Origin: Roseovarius atlanticus
GTDB taxonomy: Bacteria; Pseudomonadota; Alphaproteobacteria; Rhodobacterales; Rhodobacteraceae
NCBI RefSeq assembly: GCF_001441615.1
Contig: NZ_LAXJ01000019.1
Span: 62,001-126,000, forward strand
Length of the DNA stretch: 64,000 bases
Direction of reading: 5' to 3'
Shown: positions 43,800 through 53,789 of the stretch, one piece after another
Layout of the letters: every line of letters starts with the position of its first letter
Position numbering within the stretch: position 1 is the first letter of the stretch
The notes under the pieces: model-generated
What the model was told of the DNA's origin: nothing
What the model saw: the letters and a program-made list of their open reading frames with translations, nothing else
Database searches by the model: none
Made by a program: the position numbers and the translations under genes

Positions 43800-43825
43800 G
43801 AGGTCCCGGATCAGGTCCGGGACGG
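43800..43825 (+). repeat. REP-like element copy 1
   Basis: GTCCCGGA/TCCGGGAC arms around TCAGG inside a GAG...GGG context. The same element recurs at 47996-48021, 53466-53491 and 63087-63112. Confidence 0.7.
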
Positions 43826-43838
43826 GCGGAACGCAGGA

Positions 43839-45401
43839 TCAGTTGCTTTCGTCGGTGGTCCCATCATCCGAGGTTTCGGTCTCTGCCGAGGTTCCGGTTC
43901 CGCCAGTCTCGGTCGACCCTGTGCCGCTCTCCTCGCCGGAGGCGTCGGGGGTGTTCCCCGTGGTGGCCGGTTCGGCCGCGGCCTCTTCCTCGGTGATGAT
44001 GGTGGTCTGCTCGGCCAGCGCGCCGTCGGACCATTCGCCGGAGGCCTCTTCGCCGGTGGCGTAGCGCATGGTGCCGGTGCCCTGCCGCTTGCCGTTTTCG
44101 AACGTGCCCTCGTAGACGTCGCCATTGGTATAGGTGGCGACGCCCTGGCCCGAAATCTCGCCGTTCTGCCACTCGCCTTCGTAGACGAAGCCGTCGGGCA
44201 TGGTGATCTTGCCCTGCCCGTGGCGCTGGCCCGCGCGGAACTCGCCATCGTAGACGGTGCCGTCGGCGTAGGTGGCGGTGCCTTGCCCGTGCCGTTGGCC
44301 GTCCTGCCACGCGCCTTCATAGCGATAGCCGTCGGGATAGGTCATCACGCCCTGACCGTGGTTCTTGGCGTTCTGGAACTCGCCTTCGTAGACGAGGCCG
44401 TTGGGATAGGTGGCCTTGCCCATACCTTCGATCACGCCGCCCGACCACTCGCCCTCGTAGGTGGAGCCGTCGGGATAGGTGACCTTGCCCTGGCCGTTGG
44501 CCAGGTCGTCGCGGAACTGGCCGACATAGACCGAGCCGTCGGGATAGGTGACCGTGCCTTGGCCCGATATTTTGCCCGCGACCCACGACCCTTCGTAGCG
44601 ATAGCCGTCGGAGCCGGTGAACGTCCCCTGGCCATGGCGGCTGTCATCGGCGAACTCGCCCTCGTAGACATCGCCGTTGTTGTAGACCACGCGGCCCTGG
44701 CCCTCGCGCCGGCCCGCCACAAGCTCGCCCTCATAGACGTCGCCGTTGGGCTGCGTGAGCTTGCCGGTGCCGTTGATCTGGCCCTCGGCCCAGGTTCCCT
44801 CGTAGATCAGCCCGTCGGGCATGGTCAGCGTGCCTTCGCCATCGCGCGCGCCGCGCTTGACCTGGCCTTCATAGACCGCGCCGTCGGGGTAGGTGATCGT
44901 CGCCATGCCTTCCTTGACGCCGTTCACCCAGTCGCCGTCGTAGATATATCCGCCGGGGCTTTCCATGCGGCCGCGGCCATGGTGTTGCGCGTTGCGAAAG
45001 CCGCCCTGGTAGCGCACGCCGTTGGCATAGACTGCCACGCCCTCGCCGTTGATCTTGCCGTCCTCCCAGGTGCCCTCGTAGGTGCCGCCGTCGGAAAAGG
45101 TGATCTTGCCCACGCCCTCGGGCTTGCCCTTGGCGAACTCGCCCTCGTAGACCGAGCCGTTGGGAAAGCGCGCGGTGCCGGTGCCGCGGATCTCGCCATC
45201 GACCCATTCGCCGGAATACTCATAGCCATTGGGAAGCGTGTAGGTGCCGGTGCCGTGCTGAAGCCCGTTACGGAACGTGCCTTCGTATATGCCGCCATCG
45301 TCGTACTGCTTGGTCTGGACCTCGCCGTCCTGCGCGAGCGCGGGGCTGCTGAGCCCAAGCATCGCGGCGAGGACGATAGATGTGACGGTTCTGCTCTGCA
45401 T
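43839..45401 (-). CDS. secreted MORN-repeat protein
   Basis: A 520-residue exported protein built almost wholly of 18-19 tandem 23-residue MORN repeats (pattern YEGEFxNGxxHGQGxxTYPDG) between about residues 35 and 455. A signal peptide MQSRTVTSIVLAAMLGLSSP ends at ALAQ. The C-terminal about 55 residues are acidic, with runs of E, T, G and S (low complexity). MORN repeats are strand-turn units that bind lipids or proteins and can form rods; bacterial roles are poorly known. The start is fixed by the signal peptide; the open frame runs 39 codons further. It is convergent with the photolyase gene. Confidence 0.88.
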   Translation of the reverse strand: MQSRTVTSIVLAAMLGLSSPALAQDGEVQTKQYDDGGIYEGTFRNGLQHGTGTYTLPNGYEYSGEWVDGEIRGTGTARFPNGSVYEGEFAKGKPEGVGKITFSDGGTYEGTWEDGKINGEGVAVYANGVRYQGGFRNAQHHGRGRMESPGGYIYDGDWVNGVKEGMATITYPDGAVYEGQVKRGARDGEGTLTMPDGLIYEGTWAEGQINGTGKLTQPNGDVYEGELVAGRREGQGRVVYNNGDVYEGEFADDSRHGQGTFTGSDGYRYEGSWVAGKISGQGTVTYPDGSVYVGQFRDDLANGQGKVTYPDGSTYEGEWSGGVIEGMGKATYPNGLVYEGEFQNAKNHGQGVMTYPDGYRYEGAWQDGQRHGQGTATYADGTVYDGEFRAGQRHGQGKITMPDGFVYEGEWQNGEISGQGVATYTNGDVYEGTFENGKRQGTGTMRYATGEEASGEWSDGALAEQTTIITEEEAAAEPATTGNTPDASGEESGTGSTETGGTGTSAETETSDDGTTDESN

Positions 45402-45543
45402 GTCTGCCCACTCACCCAGGTTCTGCGACAACCCCCCAACGGGTCTGCAAGAGCGTAATTGACCGGCGCAGGGGAGACAACGGCTTTTCCCGGTTTCGGC
45501 TTTCCCTCGCGCGTTCATCTGTTAAATCGAAGGGGAGCGATGA

Positions 45544-47223
45544 ATGGCAGGGGTTCAAGGGCGCATGGCGGATCGGTTTCGCGTGACATTGGCACAGCTG
45601 AACGCCACGGTGGGCGACCTGGAGGGCAACGCCGCGCTGGCGCGCAAGGCGTGGGAGGCGGGGCGCGACTCCGGGGCCGACCTTGTGGCGCTGCCCGAGA
45701 TGTTCATCACCGGCTACAACACGCAGGATTTGATCAAGAAGCCGGTCTTTCACCAGGCGGCGATCGCGAAGATCGAGGCGTTGGCGCAGGACTGCGCGGT
45801 GGGGCCGGCGCTGGCCATCGGGGGGCCGGCGCTGGAAGGGGCGGAGCTTTACAACGCCTATTACATCCTGAAGGGCGGCAGCATCACGGCCTGCGTGCTG
45901 AAGCATCACCTGCCCAACGAGACGGTGTTCGACGAGGTGCGGCTTTATGCGTCGGGCGACGTGATGGGGCCCTACGCGGTGGACGGTGTGCGCATCGGGT
46001 CGCCCATCTGCGAGGACAGCTGGCACGAGGACGTGCCCGAGACGCTGGCCGAGACGGGGGCGGAGTTCCTGCTGGTGCCCAATGGCTCGCCCTATTACCG
46101 CGGCAAGCTGGCGCATCGGCACCAGTTGATGGTGGCCCGCGTGGTCGAGACGGGGCTGCCGCTGATCTACCTCAACCTGGTGGGCGCGCAGGACGACCAG
46201 GTGTTCGATGGCGGGACCTTTGCGCTGAACCCCGGGGGCGGTTTGGCGGTGCAGATGCCGCTGATGGAAGAGGACATCGCGCATATCGACCTGCTGCGTG
46301 GCGACGACGGCTGGCGGATCGAGACGGGGGCGCTGGCGCATATCCCCGACACGCTGGAGAGCGATTACCACGCGATGGTGCTGAGCTTGCGCGACTACAT
46401 GCGCAAGACGGGGTTCAATAAAGTGCTCTTGGGTCTGTCGGGCGGTGTGGACAGCGCGATTGTCGCCACCATCGCGGTGGATGCGCTGGGGGCCGAGAAT
46501 GTGCGTTGCGTGATGCTGCCGTCGGAGTATACTTCGCAGGCCTCATTGGACGATGCCAAGGATTGCGCCAAGGCCCTTGGCGCGCGGTATGATTTCGTGC
46601 CTATCGCCGAGGGGCGGGCGGCGATCACCAATACGCTGGCGCCCTTGTTCGAGGGCACCGAACCGGGGATCACCGAGGAGAACATACAGTCGCGGCTGCG
46701 TGGTTTGTTGTTGATGGCGCTCAGCAACAAGTTCGGGGAAATGCTGTTGACCACCGGCAACAAGTCGGAGGTGGCGGTGGGCTATGCCACGATCTATGGC
46801 GACATGGCGGGGGGCTATAACCCGATCAAGGATCTGTACAAGACGCGGGTCTTTGATGTGTGCCGGTGGCGCAATGCCAATCACCGCGAGTGGATGATGG
46901 GGCCGGAGGGCGAGGTGATCCCCGAGAACATCATCACCAAGCCGCCCAGTGCGGAGTTGCGCGAGGACCAGAAGGACAGTGACAGCCTACCGGATTATCC
47001 GGTGCTGGACGGGATATTGCAGATCCTGGTGGACGAGGACGGCTCGATCGAGGATTGCGTCAAGGCGGGCTATGACCGCGCGGATGCGGCGCGGGTCGAG
47101 CACCTGATCTACATCAGCGAATACAAGCGGTTCCAGTCGGCGCCGGGCACGCGCCTGTCGAAGCGGGCGTTCTGGCTGGACCGGCGTTATCCCATCGTGA
47201 ACCGGTGGCGGGATGGGGGATGA
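45544..47223 (+). CDS. nadE: glutamine-dependent NAD(+) synthetase
   Basis: A 559-residue two-domain enzyme making NAD from deamido-NAD, ATP and glutamine. The N-terminal nitrilase-type glutaminase (about 10-260) shows VALPEMFITGYN (catalytic Glu), VLKHHLPNETVFDE (Lys) and GSPICEDSWHED (nucleophile Cys). The C-terminal ammonia-dependent synthetase has the PP-loop LLGLSGGVDSAIVATIA and LTTGNKSEVAVGYATIYGD. AGGGGAGCG precedes the ATG; a second start (MADRFRVTLAQL) lies seven codons in. The gene is divergent from the MORN gene. Confidence 0.95.
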   Translation: MAGVQGRMADRFRVTLAQLNATVGDLEGNAALARKAWEAGRDSGADLVALPEMFITGYNTQDLIKKPVFHQAAIAKIEALAQDCAVGPALAIGGPALEGAELYNAYYILKGGSITACVLKHHLPNETVFDEVRLYASGDVMGPYAVDGVRIGSPICEDSWHEDVPETLAETGAEFLLVPNGSPYYRGKLAHRHQLMVARVVETGLPLIYLNLVGAQDDQVFDGGTFALNPGGGLAVQMPLMEEDIAHIDLLRGDDGWRIETGALAHIPDTLESDYHAMVLSLRDYMRKTGFNKVLLGLSGGVDSAIVATIAVDALGAENVRCVMLPSEYTSQASLDDAKDCAKALGARYDFVPIAEGRAAITNTLAPLFEGTEPGITEENIQSRLRGLLLMALSNKFGEMLLTTGNKSEVAVGYATIYGDMAGGYNPIKDLYKTRVFDVCRWRNANHREWMMGPEGEVIPENIITKPPSAELREDQKDSDSLPDYPVLDGILQILVDEDGSIEDCVKAGYDRADAARVEHLIYISEYKRFQSAPGTRLSKRAFWLDRRYPIVNRWRDGG

Positions 47224-47288
47224 GCCGGTTCTGCATGACCGAGGGGTGTCTGTTAACGTCTGGGCATTGATATGCGCAGGAGGTTGAT

Positions 47289-47822
47289 ATGACACGTTTT
47301 TTCACGGCAATTGCCGCGATTGTGCTGGCGGCGCCGGCTTGGGCGGCGGAGCTGAACGACGACTTTGAGGCGATCGGGACGATGAGCGTCACGCTGGACG
47401 GCGAGACGATGGAGCTGGTCATTCCCTATGATGTAGACGGCGAGGAGGCCTACGCCCAGCAGAAGATGATCATGGGATCGACGCTGTCGATCAATGCCGT
47501 GGGGCAGACGGTTGGCAAGGATGGCACACCGGGGCGGCCCATGGTGCAGGTCACGCTGCTGGAGCAGGGCGGCGAGATGCGGTTTCTGTCGGCGGAGGTC
47601 TTCGACGAACAGGGCTTTGACGCGCCGCTGGCGATGGGTGCGGACGGCGGGGATGGCACGCTGAGCGCCTATGAGATGAGCGACGACAACGTGGTGACGG
47701 CGACGGTGGAGGGCACGTTCCTGCGGCTGACGGGCTATACCGGCGACCCGCGCGTGGCCGATGGCGCCGCGCCGGTGGCGGCGACGATCCGGCTCGAGGC
47801 GGAGTTGGCGCCGCTGGAGTGA
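47289..47822 (+). CDS. secreted hypothetical protein
   Basis: A 177-residue exported protein I do not recognise. The signal peptide MTRFFTAIAAIVLAAPAWAA is clear, and AGGAGG precedes the ATG. The mature part is acidic and strand-rich (GTMSVTLDGETMELVIPYDV and GTLSAYEMSDDNVVTATVEG), with methionine-rich patches (QQKMIMGS) but no enzyme motif. It is probably a small beta-barrel or beta-sandwich in the periplasm. It follows nadE by 65 bases and is convergent with the ABC transporter operon. Confidence 0.72.
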   Translation: MTRFFTAIAAIVLAAPAWAAELNDDFEAIGTMSVTLDGETMELVIPYDVDGEEAYAQQKMIMGSTLSINAVGQTVGKDGTPGRPMVQVTLLEQGGEMRFLSAEVFDEQGFDAPLAMGADGGDGTLSAYEMSDDNVVTATVEGTFLRLTGYTGDPRVADGAAPVAATIRLEAELAPLE

Positions 47823-47905
47823 CGCGAAAGGCGCGCTGGCCGGTTAGGCCCGCGACCTGACCGGCCAACGGGGGCGCGAGATCCCGGGGGCCGAGCGGGC
47901 CAGAG

Positions 47906-47928
47906 ATCCTCGGGTCAAGCCCGAGGAT
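47906..47928 (+). repeat. REP-like palindrome, ATCCTCGGG type
   Basis: A perfect 9-base-pair stem (ATCCTCGGG/CCCGAGGAT) around TCAAG, followed at 47953-47973 by a weaker relative (TCGTCGGG/CCCGAGGA) and then the element at 47996. Three related palindromes thus stand in tandem in this gap. Confidence 0.6.
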
Positions 47929-47995
47929 GACGAGGTTCGAGAGAGCGGGAGTTCGTCGGGTCACGCCCGAGGAGGACGGGGCGTGCGAAGGCAGA

Positions 47996-48021
47996 GAGGT
48001 CCCGGGTCGGGCCCGGGACGG
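47996..48021 (+). repeat. REP-like element copy 2
   Basis: GTCCCGGG/CCCGGGAC arms (47999-48006 with 48012-48019) around TCGGG in the same GAG...GG frame as the other copies. It lies between convergent genes. Confidence 0.65.
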
Positions 48022-48037
48022 GGGTGAGCCAAAAGAA

Positions 48038-48063
48038 AACGGGGGCCCCGGAAGGCCCCCGTT
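48038..48063 (-). terminator. terminator of the polyamine-type ABC operon
   Basis: On the minus strand, AACGGGGGCC pairs with GGCCCCCGTT (10 base pairs) around a 6-base loop and is followed by TTCTTTT. It lies 22 bases after the binding-protein stop; a strong intrinsic terminator. Confidence 0.85.
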
Positions 48064-48084
48064 GCCCGTCCCTCGACGACTGGC

Positions 48085-49110
48085 TTATTTTTGCAGTTCG
48101 GTCCAGATCGCGGTGTAGAATTCCTGCGCCTCGGCGGGGCAGGCGGTGGTGAATTGGCCGGCGTCCTTCAGCTCTTCGGGCACGACGATCTCGGGCGCGG
48201 TCTTCATGTCTTCGGGCATGAATTCCTCGGAGCCGTCGATGCCGTTGGCGTAGCGCGCGAAGGATGACAGCATGGCCGCGTTTTCGGGGTCCATGATGAA
48301 GTTCAGGAAGAGCTTGGCGTTTTCCACGTTCTGCGCGTCGGCGAGGACCGCGGCGCTGTCCATCCAGACCGGGTAGCCCTCTTTCGGATAGCCGTAGGCC
48401 ACGTTCTCGTTGTTGTTGCGGGCGCGGAAGGTCGAGCCGTTCCAGTTGACCGACGCCATGAGATCGCCGTTCGACAGCTTCTCGGTGGTGCCGTAATCCA
48501 TGCTCATCCACTTGGGCTTTGCCGCGACCAGCACGTCGCGAGCCTTTTTCAGCACTTCCTTGTCGGTGGTGCAGGGCTCGCCGCCCACGTAGAACAGCGT
48601 GAGGTTCATGATGTCCTGCATTTCCGGCACGACGTTGACCTTGCCTGCCAGCTCTTCCGGCGGGTCGAGGAAGATGGCCGAGGTGTTGATGTCGCCATCA
48701 TAGGCCGTCTTGTTCACGGCGATGCCGGTCGTGCCCCATTGCCATGGCACGGAATATTCGCGGTTCGGATCCCATTCTACGTTCTTCCACTGTTCGGAGA
48801 TGTTGCCGTAGTTTTCCATCTCGGGGATGCCCGGCTTCATCAACAGGCCCTTGTCGATATAGACGCCCATGTAGCTGTGGGTGGGCACGACGATGTCGAA
48901 GCCGTGGCCGCCGGCCTCGATCTTGGCAAGGGCGGTGGTGTTGCTGTCGTAGTCGGTGATCGTGACGTCGACGTCGTATTCCTGCTCGAACTTCTCGATC
49001 ATCTCGGGGCTGGTGTAGTTGCCCCAGTTGTAGATGTTGAGCGACCCTTCGGCGTGGGCCGCGCCGGCCAGCGCGATGGCCGCGACTGTGGTGGTCAGAT
49101 ATGTCTTCAT
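48085..49110 (-). CDS. polyamine-type ABC transporter substrate-binding protein (PotD/PotF-like)
   Basis: A 341-residue periplasmic binding protein. A signal peptide ([20 protein letters not shown]) precedes [20 protein letters not shown], the N-terminal signature of the PotD/PotF family; [20 protein letters not shown] and [13 protein letters not shown] follow. The aromatic and acidic residues expected to bind spermidine or putrescine are broadly present, but the exact ligand cannot be assigned. The start at 49110 is preferred because GGGAG lies seven bases upstream; the ATG two codons earlier is too close. Last gene of a four-gene operon. Confidence 0.9.
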   Translation of the reverse strand: MKTYLTTTVAAIALAGAAHAEGSLNIYNWGNYTSPEMIEKFEQEYDVDVTITDYDSNTTALAKIEAGGHGFDIVVPTHSYMGVYIDKGLLMKPGIPEMENYGNISEQWKNVEWDPNREYSVPWQWGTTGIAVNKTAYDGDINTSAIFLDPPEELAGKVNVVPEMQDIMNLTLFYVGGEPCTTDKEVLKKARDVLVAAKPKWMSMDYGTTEKLSNGDLMASVNWNGSTFRARNNNENVAYGYPKEGYPVWMDSAAVLADAQNVENAKLFLNFIMDPENAAMLSSFARYANGIDGSEEFMPEDMKTAPEIVVPEELKDAGQFTTACPAEAQEFYTAIWTELQK

Positions 49111-49141
49111 CGTCATTCTCCCTGTTGAGGTTCTGCGCGGG

Positions 49142-49948
49142 TTAGTCCCGCTTGCGGTTGAGTATAAAGAAGGCCGTCAGCAAAAGCACGGTCAACGCCA
49201 GAAGGGCCGTCGAGATGGCGTTGACCTCGGGTGTGATGGCGCGGCGCAGCTGGCCCAGCATGTAGGTGGGCAGGGTGTCCTGCCCGGCGGATTTGACGAA
49301 TTCGGTGATGATGACGTCGTCGAGCGAGATGACGAAGGCCAGCATGGCGCCGGCGGCGATGCCGGGCATCATCAGGGGCAGCGTCACGTGGCGGAAGGTC
49401 TGCCAGGGGCGCGCGTATAGGTCCGACGCGGCGGTTTCCAGCGCAAGGTCCATGCCTTCCAGCCGGGCGCGGATGGGCAGGTAGGCAAACGGCACGCAGA
49501 AGGCCGAATGCGCGAGGATCAGGTAGGCGAGGCCGGTATAGCCGGTGGCGACCTTGATCGTGGCGAAGAAGATCAGCAGCGCCACGGCGGTCACGATTTC
49601 GGGCACCATAAGGGGCTGGTTGATCATCACGTAGATGAAGGTCTGCCCCTTGAAGCGGCCGCGCCGCGTGGTGCCGAGGGCGGCCATGGTGGCGACGGTG
49701 GTGGAGATGACCGCCGCCGAGACCGCGATGACCAGCGAGCGCACGGTCGCCTCCTGCACCTGGGTGTTGTCCCACGCCTCGAAGTACCAGCGGACCGAGA
49801 AGCCGCCCCAGAGCGCCACGGATTCGGAATCGTTGAACGAGTAGATCACCATCGTGACGATCGGCGCGTAGAGCAGCACGAAGGTCGTGAGCGCGATGGC
49901 GGTGAAGCCCGGCAGGGTGGTGACGGAAAAGCTCTTGCCCTTAGCCAT
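49142..49948 (-). CDS. polyamine-type ABC transporter permease (PotC-like)
   Basis: A 268-residue inner-membrane permease with six predicted helices. [20 protein letters not shown] opens it; [20 protein letters not shown] is the loop typical of PotC/PotI, and the EAA motif lies in [20 protein letters not shown], where the ATPase docks. [20 protein letters not shown] closes the family pattern. Its ATG lies inside the end of the upstream permease gene (overlap of 8 bases), indicating coupling. It forms a heterodimer with the next permease. Confidence 0.92.
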   Translation of the reverse strand: MAKGKSFSVTTLPGFTAIALTTFVLLYAPIVTMVIYSFNDSESVALWGGFSVRWYFEAWDNTQVQEATVRSLVIAVSAAVISTTVATMAALGTTRRGRFKGQTFIYVMINQPLMVPEIVTAVALLIFFATIKVATGYTGLAYLILAHSAFCVPFAYLPIRARLEGMDLALETAASDLYARPWQTFRHVTLPLMMPGIAAGAMLAFVISLDDVIITEFVKSAGQDTLPTYMLGQLRRAITPEVNAISTALLALTVLLLTAFFILNRKRD

Positions 49949-50837
49949 TGGCGTCGTCCCTTGAGGTGACGCGGACATAGGCCAGAAGCGCGACCAGCAC
50001 GATCATCAGCAAGAGCAGCGCCAGCGCCGCGCCGAGCGGCCAGTTGCGGCCCTGGCCGAATTGCAGCTCGATGAAGTTGCCGACCATCATGTTCTTGCCG
50101 CCGCCCAGGATGCGCGGCGTGACGTAGGCGCCCAGCGAGGGCACGAAGACGAGGATCGAGCCCGCGACGATGCCAGGGCGCACGATGGGCAGGATCACCC
50201 GGCGCAGCACCTTCATGCGGCTGGCGTAGAGGTCATAGCCTGCTTCCACGAGGCGGAAATCGAACCGGTCGATGGCGGCGTAAAGCGGCAGGACCATGAG
50301 CGGCAGGTAGACATAGGCCATGCCGATCAGCACGGCGGTGTCGGTGTAGAGGATCTGCAAGGGCGCGTCGATGATGCCGAAATTCAGCAGGAACGTGTTG
50401 AGCAGGCCCTGGTTGCGGATCACCTCCATGATCGCGAAGGTGCGGATCAGCAGGTTGGTCCAGAACGGAATTGTGATCAAAAACAGCCAGAAGGCGCGCT
50501 TGTTGGGCGGGCGGGTGGCGATGAACCACGCGGTGGGAAAGCCGATGGCGAAGGCGATGAGCGTGGTCAGAACCGAGAGTTTCAACGAGCGCCAGAAGAT
50601 CGTCAGGTGCGCGTCGGCAAAGGTGACGGTGTCGTCGAAGATGTCGCGCTCGAAAAAGACGCGGAACCATGCCTCGGTCGTGAAGTCCCAGACCACGCCG
50701 GAATATTCGCCCGGTTCGAGAAAGGCGTAGACCACCACGATCAGAAGCGGGCCGGCGGCGCCCACCGTCAGCAGGATCAGCGCCGGGATCGAGAGGATCC
50801 AGCCGGTGCGTCCGCTGCCGTGGGTGGTGCCTGCCAT
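49941..50837 (-). CDS. polyamine-type ABC transporter permease (PotB-like)
   Basis: A 298-residue six-helix permease partnering the PotC-like gene. LSIPALILLTVGAAGPLLIV is helix 1; FWLFLITIPFWTNLLIRTFA, TDTAVLIGMAYVYLPLMVLP and the EAA loop VEAGYDLYASRMKVLRRVIL follow, then SILVFVPSLGAYVTPRILGG. The start MAGTTHGSGRTGW at 50837 follows GGAGGACTAGG, directly after the ATPase stop; the open frame continues upstream only as a shadow of the ATPase gene. Confidence 0.92.
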   Translation of the reverse strand: MAGTTHGSGRTGWILSIPALILLTVGAAGPLLIVVVYAFLEPGEYSGVVWDFTTEAWFRVFFERDIFDDTVTFADAHLTIFWRSLKLSVLTTLIAFAIGFPTAWFIATRPPNKRAFWLFLITIPFWTNLLIRTFAIMEVIRNQGLLNTFLLNFGIIDAPLQILYTDTAVLIGMAYVYLPLMVLPLYAAIDRFDFRLVEAGYDLYASRMKVLRRVILPIVRPGIVAGSILVFVPSLGAYVTPRILGGGKNMMVGNFIELQFGQGRNWPLGAALALLLLMIVLVALLAYVRVTSRDDANG

Positions 50838-50838
50838 C

Positions 50839-51900
50839 CTAGTCCTCCAGCACCCGGGCCGCGCCCGGCACGAAATCGAAGGACACGGTCTGGCCTTCCT
50901 GCAGCCCGGTGTCGCCCGAGGGCGGGCTTTGCATCCGGGCGACGACCTCGGTGTCGTCGGACATGCGCAGGTGGCAATGGGTGTCGGTGCCGAAATAGAC
51001 GGTTTCGGCCACGCGGCCCTGAAGCGCTCCGTCGCCGATGCGGACCTGTTCGGGGCGCACGGCAAGGCTGACCTTGGTGCCTTGAATGGCGGCATCGAGG
51101 TTGTCCACGGCGATCACGTCGCCGGTGGGCAGCCGCACGCCTCCTTGTTCAACGGTACCGGTCAAGACATTGGTTTCGCCGATAAAATCGGCCACGAAGC
51201 GGTTGACCGGCTTGTTGTAGATCTCGCGCGGGCCGCCGATCTGCAGGATCTGGCCGTCGCGCATCACGCCGATGCGGTCGGACATGGTCAGCGCCTCTTC
51301 CTGGTCGTGGGTGACGAAGACGAAGGTGATGCCGGTTTCGGTTTGCAGGCGCTTGAGTTCCAGCTGCATTTCCTTGCGCAGCTTGAGGTCGAGCGCCGAG
51401 AGAGGCTCGTCCAGCAAAAGCACCTCGGGCGCTGGTGCCAGCGCGCGGGCGAGCGCGACGCGCTGTTGCTGGCCGCCCGAGAGCTGCTGGGGTTTGCGGT
51501 CTGCGAAGGCTTCGAGTTTGACCAGCGCCAGCATCTCGGCCACGCGGGCGTCGACCTGCGCCTTGGGCGTGCCCTGCATGGTCAGGCCGAAGCGGATATT
51601 GTCGGCCACGCTGAGATGCGGGAAGAGTGCGTAGCTTTGGAAAACCGTGTTCACGGGGCGGTCGTAGGGGGCCATCGTGCTGATGTCGCGTTCGCCCAGC
51701 AGGATCATGCCCGCGGTGGGCGATTCGAACCCTGCAATCAGGCGCAGCAGGGTGGTCTTGCCACAGCCAGACGGGCCCAGAAGGGTGAAGAACTCGCCCT
51801 TGTTGATGACGACGGACACGTCGTTCAGGGCGCGGACCTTCTTTTCGCCGGCACCGTATTCCTTGCGGGCCGATCGGGCCTCGACCGCGGCTTCGGTCAT
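50839..51900 (-). CDS. potA: polyamine-type ABC transporter ATPase (PotA-like)
   Basis: A 353-residue ATPase. Walker [19 protein letters not shown] (about 40-57), Q loop [15 protein letters not shown], signature [15 protein letters not shown], Walker [17 protein letters not shown] and switch H loop [12 protein letters not shown]. The C-terminal TOBE_2 domain (about 270-353) includes [14 protein letters not shown]. Pattern and neighbours fit spermidine/putrescine importers, although other cation-like substrates remain possible. It is the first gene of the operon ATPase, permease, permease, binding protein. Confidence 0.92.
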   Translation of the reverse strand: MTEAAVEARSARKEYGAGEKKVRALNDVSVVINKGEFFTLLGPSGCGKTTLLRLIAGFESPTAGMILLGERDISTMAPYDRPVNTVFQSYALFPHLSVADNIRFGLTMQGTPKAQVDARVAEMLALVKLEAFADRKPQQLSGGQQQRVALARALAPAPEVLLLDEPLSALDLKLRKEMQLELKRLQTETGITFVFVTHDQEEALTMSDRIGVMRDGQILQIGGPREIYNKPVNRFVADFIGETNVLTGTVEQGGVRLPTGDVIAVDNLDAAIQGTKVSLAVRPEQVRIGDGALQGRVAETVYFGTDTHCHLRMSDDTEVVARMQSPPSGDTGLQEGQTVSFDFVPGAARVLED

Positions 51901-51962
51901 GCGTTGTCCCCCGTGTTCATGGCCTTGATGTTTCCCGACAAGGCCGCGACATTCAAGTGTTT

Positions 51963-53408
51963 TCAGGTGTCGATGCCGGGCATAGCCGGAATTTGATCAA
52001 ACCATGGGCGGGCGCGTTCGATATCCGCGCAGAGCGACATGAGGGCGGTGTCGGCCCCGAAGCGCGAGGCCAGGTGGATGCCGATGGGCAGGCCGTCGGT
52101 ACCGCGGCAAAGCGGCAGCGAGACGGCGGGCTGGCCGGTGGCGTTGAAGGCGGCCGTGTAGGGCGAGTAGGCGAAAATGCCGTTCTCGCCCACGCGGTAG
52201 GCCACGTAATCCTCGGTGTCGTGGGCAAAGCGGCCGATGGCGGCGGGCGGCTCGGCCATGGTGGGGGTGAGCAGGATGTCGTGATCCACGAAAAACGCGG
52301 CCATCTGGCGGCCATAGGCGTGGACGGTTTCCACCGCGTCGAGGTAGTCGGCTCCGCTGATGGTTTGCGCGTAGGCGACCGCGCCGCGCGCGACGCCTTC
52401 GATGTCGCCCTGGCGCAGCTCGCGGTTCTGTTTGGCCAGCGCCGCGCGCACCCAGGAGGCGGTGCCGCAGGCGACGATTTTCGTCCAGGCGTGCATCATC
52501 CCTGTCGTGTCGGCGGTGGGGCGGGCTTGCGTTACGTGGTGGCCCATGTCGTGCAGCAGAGCGGCGGCGTCCTGCACGGCGGCCTGGCATTCGGGGTGGA
52601 CCGCATCGCCGGTGAGGGTGGTGTCGCAAAGCGCGATGCGCAGAGGGCCGTTGGGGCGGTCGAGCGATTCCAGGAAAGTGCAGGGCATGGGCGGTGCGAC
52701 GTAGGGCGCGCCAAGGTCGGGGCCGCAGACGATATCCAGCAGAAGCGCCGTGTCGCGGAGCGAGCGGGTGAGGAAACCCTCGATCGCCATGCCGGCCCAG
52801 CCTTCGCCCGCGTAGGGCCCGTCGGGGACCATGGCGCGGGTGGGCTTGAACCCGACAAGGCCGCAGTTGGAGGCGGGGATGCGGATCGAGCCGCCGCCGT
52901 CGCTGCCATGCGCGCCGGGGACGATGCCCGCCGCCACCGCAGCACCCGAGCCGCCCGACGAGCCGCCGGGCGTGCGGTCAAGATCCCAGGGGTTGCGGGT
53001 GGGGCCGCCATAGACCGCCGCCTCGGTCGCCGCGCCCACGCCGCCCTCTGGCGCGGCGGTGCGTCCGAAAGTGACGAGGCCAGATGCCTCCAGCCGGTCG
53101 TAGATGGTGGAATTCATCCTGTAGCTGGTGTTCGCCAGAAGGCGCGAGCCGAGCGAGGCGGGGTGCCGGGTGGATTCCGCGCCCATGTCCTTGAGGAGGA
53201 AGGGCACGCCGGTGAGCGGGCCCTTGGGCAGGCCGTCGGCGATCATCCGGCGGGCGGTGTCGGAATAGTCGTGCACCACGGCGTTGAGCGCGGGGTTCAC
53301 GGCGTGCATCCGGGCGAGGGCGGTGTCCAGAAGGTCGTCGGGCGTGACCTCGCCCTTGGCCACGAGGCCGGCGAGGGAGGTCATGTCGTGGGCGCGGTAA
53401 TCATCCAT
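51963..53408 (-). CDS. amidase (amidase signature family)
   Basis: A 481-residue hydrolase of the amidase signature family, which uses a Ser-cis-Ser-Lys triad. The catalytic lysine is in [14 protein letters not shown], the serines in [20 protein letters not shown] (nucleophile in the following [13 protein letters not shown] block). A C-terminal [20 protein letters not shown] is typical of the family. No GatA-type context (gatB or gatC) is near, so it is more likely a catabolic amidase than the tRNA amidotransferase. The start [16 protein letters not shown] is chosen; upstream codons pass through a REP-like repeat. Confidence 0.9.
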   Translation of the reverse strand: MDDYRAHDMTSLAGLVAKGEVTPDDLLDTALARMHAVNPALNAVVHDYSDTARRMIADGLPKGPLTGVPFLLKDMGAESTRHPASLGSRLLANTSYRMNSTIYDRLEASGLVTFGRTAAPEGGVGAATEAAVYGGPTRNPWDLDRTPGGSSGGSGAAVAAGIVPGAHGSDGGGSIRIPASNCGLVGFKPTRAMVPDGPYAGEGWAGMAIEGFLTRSLRDTALLLDIVCGPDLGAPYVAPPMPCTFLESLDRPNGPLRIALCDTTLTGDAVHPECQAAVQDAAALLHDMGHHVTQARPTADTTGMMHAWTKIVACGTASWVRAALAKQNRELRQGDIEGVARGAVAYAQTISGADYLDAVETVHAYGRQMAAFFVDHDILLTPTMAEPPAAIGRFAHDTEDYVAYRVGENGIFAYSPYTAAFNATGQPAVSLPLCRGTDGLPIGIHLASRFGADTALMSLCADIERARPWFDQIPAMPGIDT

Positions 53409-53789
53409 GGCGTCAGAATGCACGGAGGGGGCGGGGGTGCAACGGGAATGTTGGCGAGAGAGGTGGAGGTCCCGGGTCAGGCCCGGGACGGTCGGTTCGA
53501 CTATCTCAGTCGCGCGGAACAAAGGCGCGGCCCTGCCGCGCCGCCGCGCGATCGTCCGTTGACCGAAAGGCGATTGCACGCAATCGCCGAAAGGGGGGCC
53601 GCCCGTCACGCCGGAGGCGTGCCGACTATAGGCGACGCACCTTTGGTGCGACGGGCTGGCGATTGGGTAACGTGAGCGCGTCGATCGGAGGTTTTGCGGA
53701 TGTGGCGGAGACAAAGCGGCCTGAATATCTGTTGGTCGCCATCCCGCGGTCTGGCGCTCGCGCGGCAGTCCATCGCTATTCAGGGTTTC
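53409..53789. other. gene-free stretch with REP element and hairpins
   Basis: These 381 bases lie between two minus-strand genes. Visible elements are a REP-like copy (53466-53491), an 8-base-pair hairpin (53569-53576 with 53581-53588), a GGA-loop hairpin (53607-53612 with 53616-53621) and a short GCACC/GGTGC hairpin near 53637-53649. The amidase promoter should be here. No reading frame has a ribosome site or recognisable protein. Confidence 0.6.
53466..53491 (+). repeat. REP-like element copy 3
   Basis: GTCCCGGG/CCCGGGAC arms (53469-53476 with 53482-53489) around TCAGG, the same GAG...GG context as the copies near 43.8, 48.0 and 63.1 kb. Confidence 0.7.

Larger units (their letters stand above)
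43531..43838. other. repeat-rich convergent intergenic region
   Basis: These 308 bases lie between the convergent photolyase and MORN genes. I see no gene. They hold a 12-base tandem repeat (43579-43602), two palindromes of the GGTGGGTTTTCACCCACC kind (43676-43714), an ATCCCGGGCTTGACCCGGGAT palindrome minus its last base in shorthand (43746-43766) and a REP-like element (43800-43825). Confidence 0.6.

Noticed and set aside
45412..46371. A 319-codon minus-strand frame opposite the start of nadE.
   Set aside because: Shadow of the nitrilase domain; nadE has a ribosome site and complete motifs.
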